Origin: Martelella endophytica
GTDB lineage: Bacteria; Pseudomonadota; Alphaproteobacteria; Rhizobiales; Rhizobiaceae
Direction: 5' to 3'
NCBI RefSeq assembly: GCF_000960975.1
Contig: NZ_CP010803.1
Span: 3,024,273 to 3,088,272 of the forward strand
Length of the DNA: 64,000 nt
Made by a program: the position numbers and the translations under genes. Of this stretch, positions 63,476 to 64,000 are shown in pieces. Position 1 is the first letter of the stretch. The number at the start of each line of letters is the position of its first letter. The notes under the pieces were generated by a model. The model was not told where the DNA came from, searched no databases, and was given only the letters and a program-made list of their open reading frames with translations.

Positions 63476-64000
63476 TTGAAGAATGATGCCGTCATCGATT
63501 TTCTGAAGACCCGCCGCTCCACCCCTGTGCTGCAGCTGGCCGAACCGGGCCCAGGCAAGGCCGAGCTGGAAGAGATGCTGACGATCGCGTCACGCGTGCC
63601 CGACCACGGCAAGCTCGCGCCCTGGCGTTTCATCGTTTATGCCGGCGAGGCGCGCGCGGAGGTGGGTGATGCGCTCGCCGCCATTGTGGCCGCCGATGAT
63701 CCCACGGCAAGCGCGGAGCGCCTCGACCTTGAGCGCAAGCGCCTCAGCCTCGCGCCGGTCGTCGTCGGTGTGGTCTCGACGGCATCCATCCATCCGAAGA
63801 TCCCGGAGTGGGAGCAGATCATGTCGGCGGGGGCCGCGAGCTACAATCTCCTCGCCGCTGCCAACGCCTTCGGCTACGGCGCCACCTGGCTGACTCAGTG
63901 GTACGCCTTCGACGAGCGCGCCTTTGCTGCACTCGGCGTGGCCGATGGCGAGAAGGTCGCGGGGTTCGTGCATATCGGGACCCGCAAGGAGGCGCCGTTC
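63476..64000 (+). CDS. Nitroreductase-family protein, cut by window edge
   Basis: 175 codons from a TTG at 63476, preceded by AAAGAGG; in-frame ATGs at 63422 and 63425 would add 17-18 residues. The segment DFLKTRRSTPVLQLAEPG, IASRVPDHGKLAPWRFIVY and SAGAASYNLLAAANAFGYGATW fit the YdjA-like nitroreductase family (FMN/NADPH), which reduces nitro compounds or quinones. The open frame runs past the end of the window, so the C-terminus is missing. It is divergent from the secreted-protein gene. Confidence 0.8.
   Translation, partial: MKNDAVIDFLKTRRSTPVLQLAEPGPGKAELEEMLTIASRVPDHGKLAPWRFIVYAGEARAEVGDALAAIVAADDPTASAERLDLERKRLSLAPVVVGVVSTASIHPKIPEWEQIMSAGAASYNLLAAANAFGYGATWLTQWYAFDERAFAALGVADGEKVAGFVHIGTRKEAPF

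Overview
The window looks like chromosome from an alphaproteobacterium of the Rhizobiales, most likely Rhizobiaceae-like. This is inferred from the high GC content, a GcrA-type protein, an Omp25/RopB-type beta-barrel, a Lrp/AsnC regulator, SelO, and the many LysR/TetR regulators and sugar ABC transporters. No rRNA, tRNA or CRISPR array was recognised.

Layout. (1) About 1-4.5 kb is a tightly overlapping plus-strand phage-like cluster: a small cysteine-containing protein, a GcrA-like protein, a Cys-rich protein, two related replication-type proteins, a helper-like protein and a NusG-family (NGN+KOW) protein. It ends at a strong UUCG-loop terminator. The first replication-type gene carries a cluster of TAACGCG repeats inside its coding sequence, a plausible origin. 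(2) About 4.8-18.2 kb is a run of small redox/detoxification units, most next to a divergent or adjacent regulator: AraC/SDR/hydrolase, NmrA-like reductases with AtaL-like protein and LysR, FAD monooxygenase with TetR, and LysR with DoxX/FMN reductase/aldehyde dehydrogenase. (3) About 19-38.6 kb is a carbohydrate island. It holds two complete MalFGK-type ABC importers, a third orphan binding protein, two Cys-type sulfatases, a double Gfo/Idh/MocA oxidoreductase ORF, two paralogous LysR regulators and one LacI regulator. The likely role is uptake and desulfation of sulfated sugars. (4) About 38.8-42.6 kb holds SelO and a divergent LysR/nitronate monooxygenase pair. (5) About 43.1-45.7 kb is a lower-GC insertion with a membrane-anchored protein, a DUF4238 protein and an N-terminally truncated D12 adenine methylase, overlapping or nearly abutting on one strand. 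A second fragment of the same methylase type lies near 52.5 kb. (6) About 45.9-52.4 kb holds a LuxR-type regulator, a FhaC/ShlB-type outer-membrane transporter with no visible exoprotein partner, a secreted serine hydrolase and a DEAD-box helicase. (7) About 52.6-64 kb is housekeeping: ABM protein, quinone oxidoreductase with LysR, GNAT, histidine kinase, uracil-DNA-glycosylase-like protein, Lrp, outer-membrane protein, ThrS, a GT25 glycosyltransferase, a secreted protein and a nitroreductase cut by the window edge.

Strongest leads: the shared palindrome (ATAGAY-NNN-RTCTAT) at the two paralogous LysR/binding-protein loci; the sulfatase/binding-protein pair with no permeases of its own; the seven-G run that puts the best start of one permease out of frame; the double oxidoreductase ORF, which looks like a frameshift fusion; the methylase-remnant/DUF4238/membrane-protein cassette; and the in-gene iteron cluster of the phage region. 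All functional calls rest on reading the sequence and on family knowledge; no database search was run.
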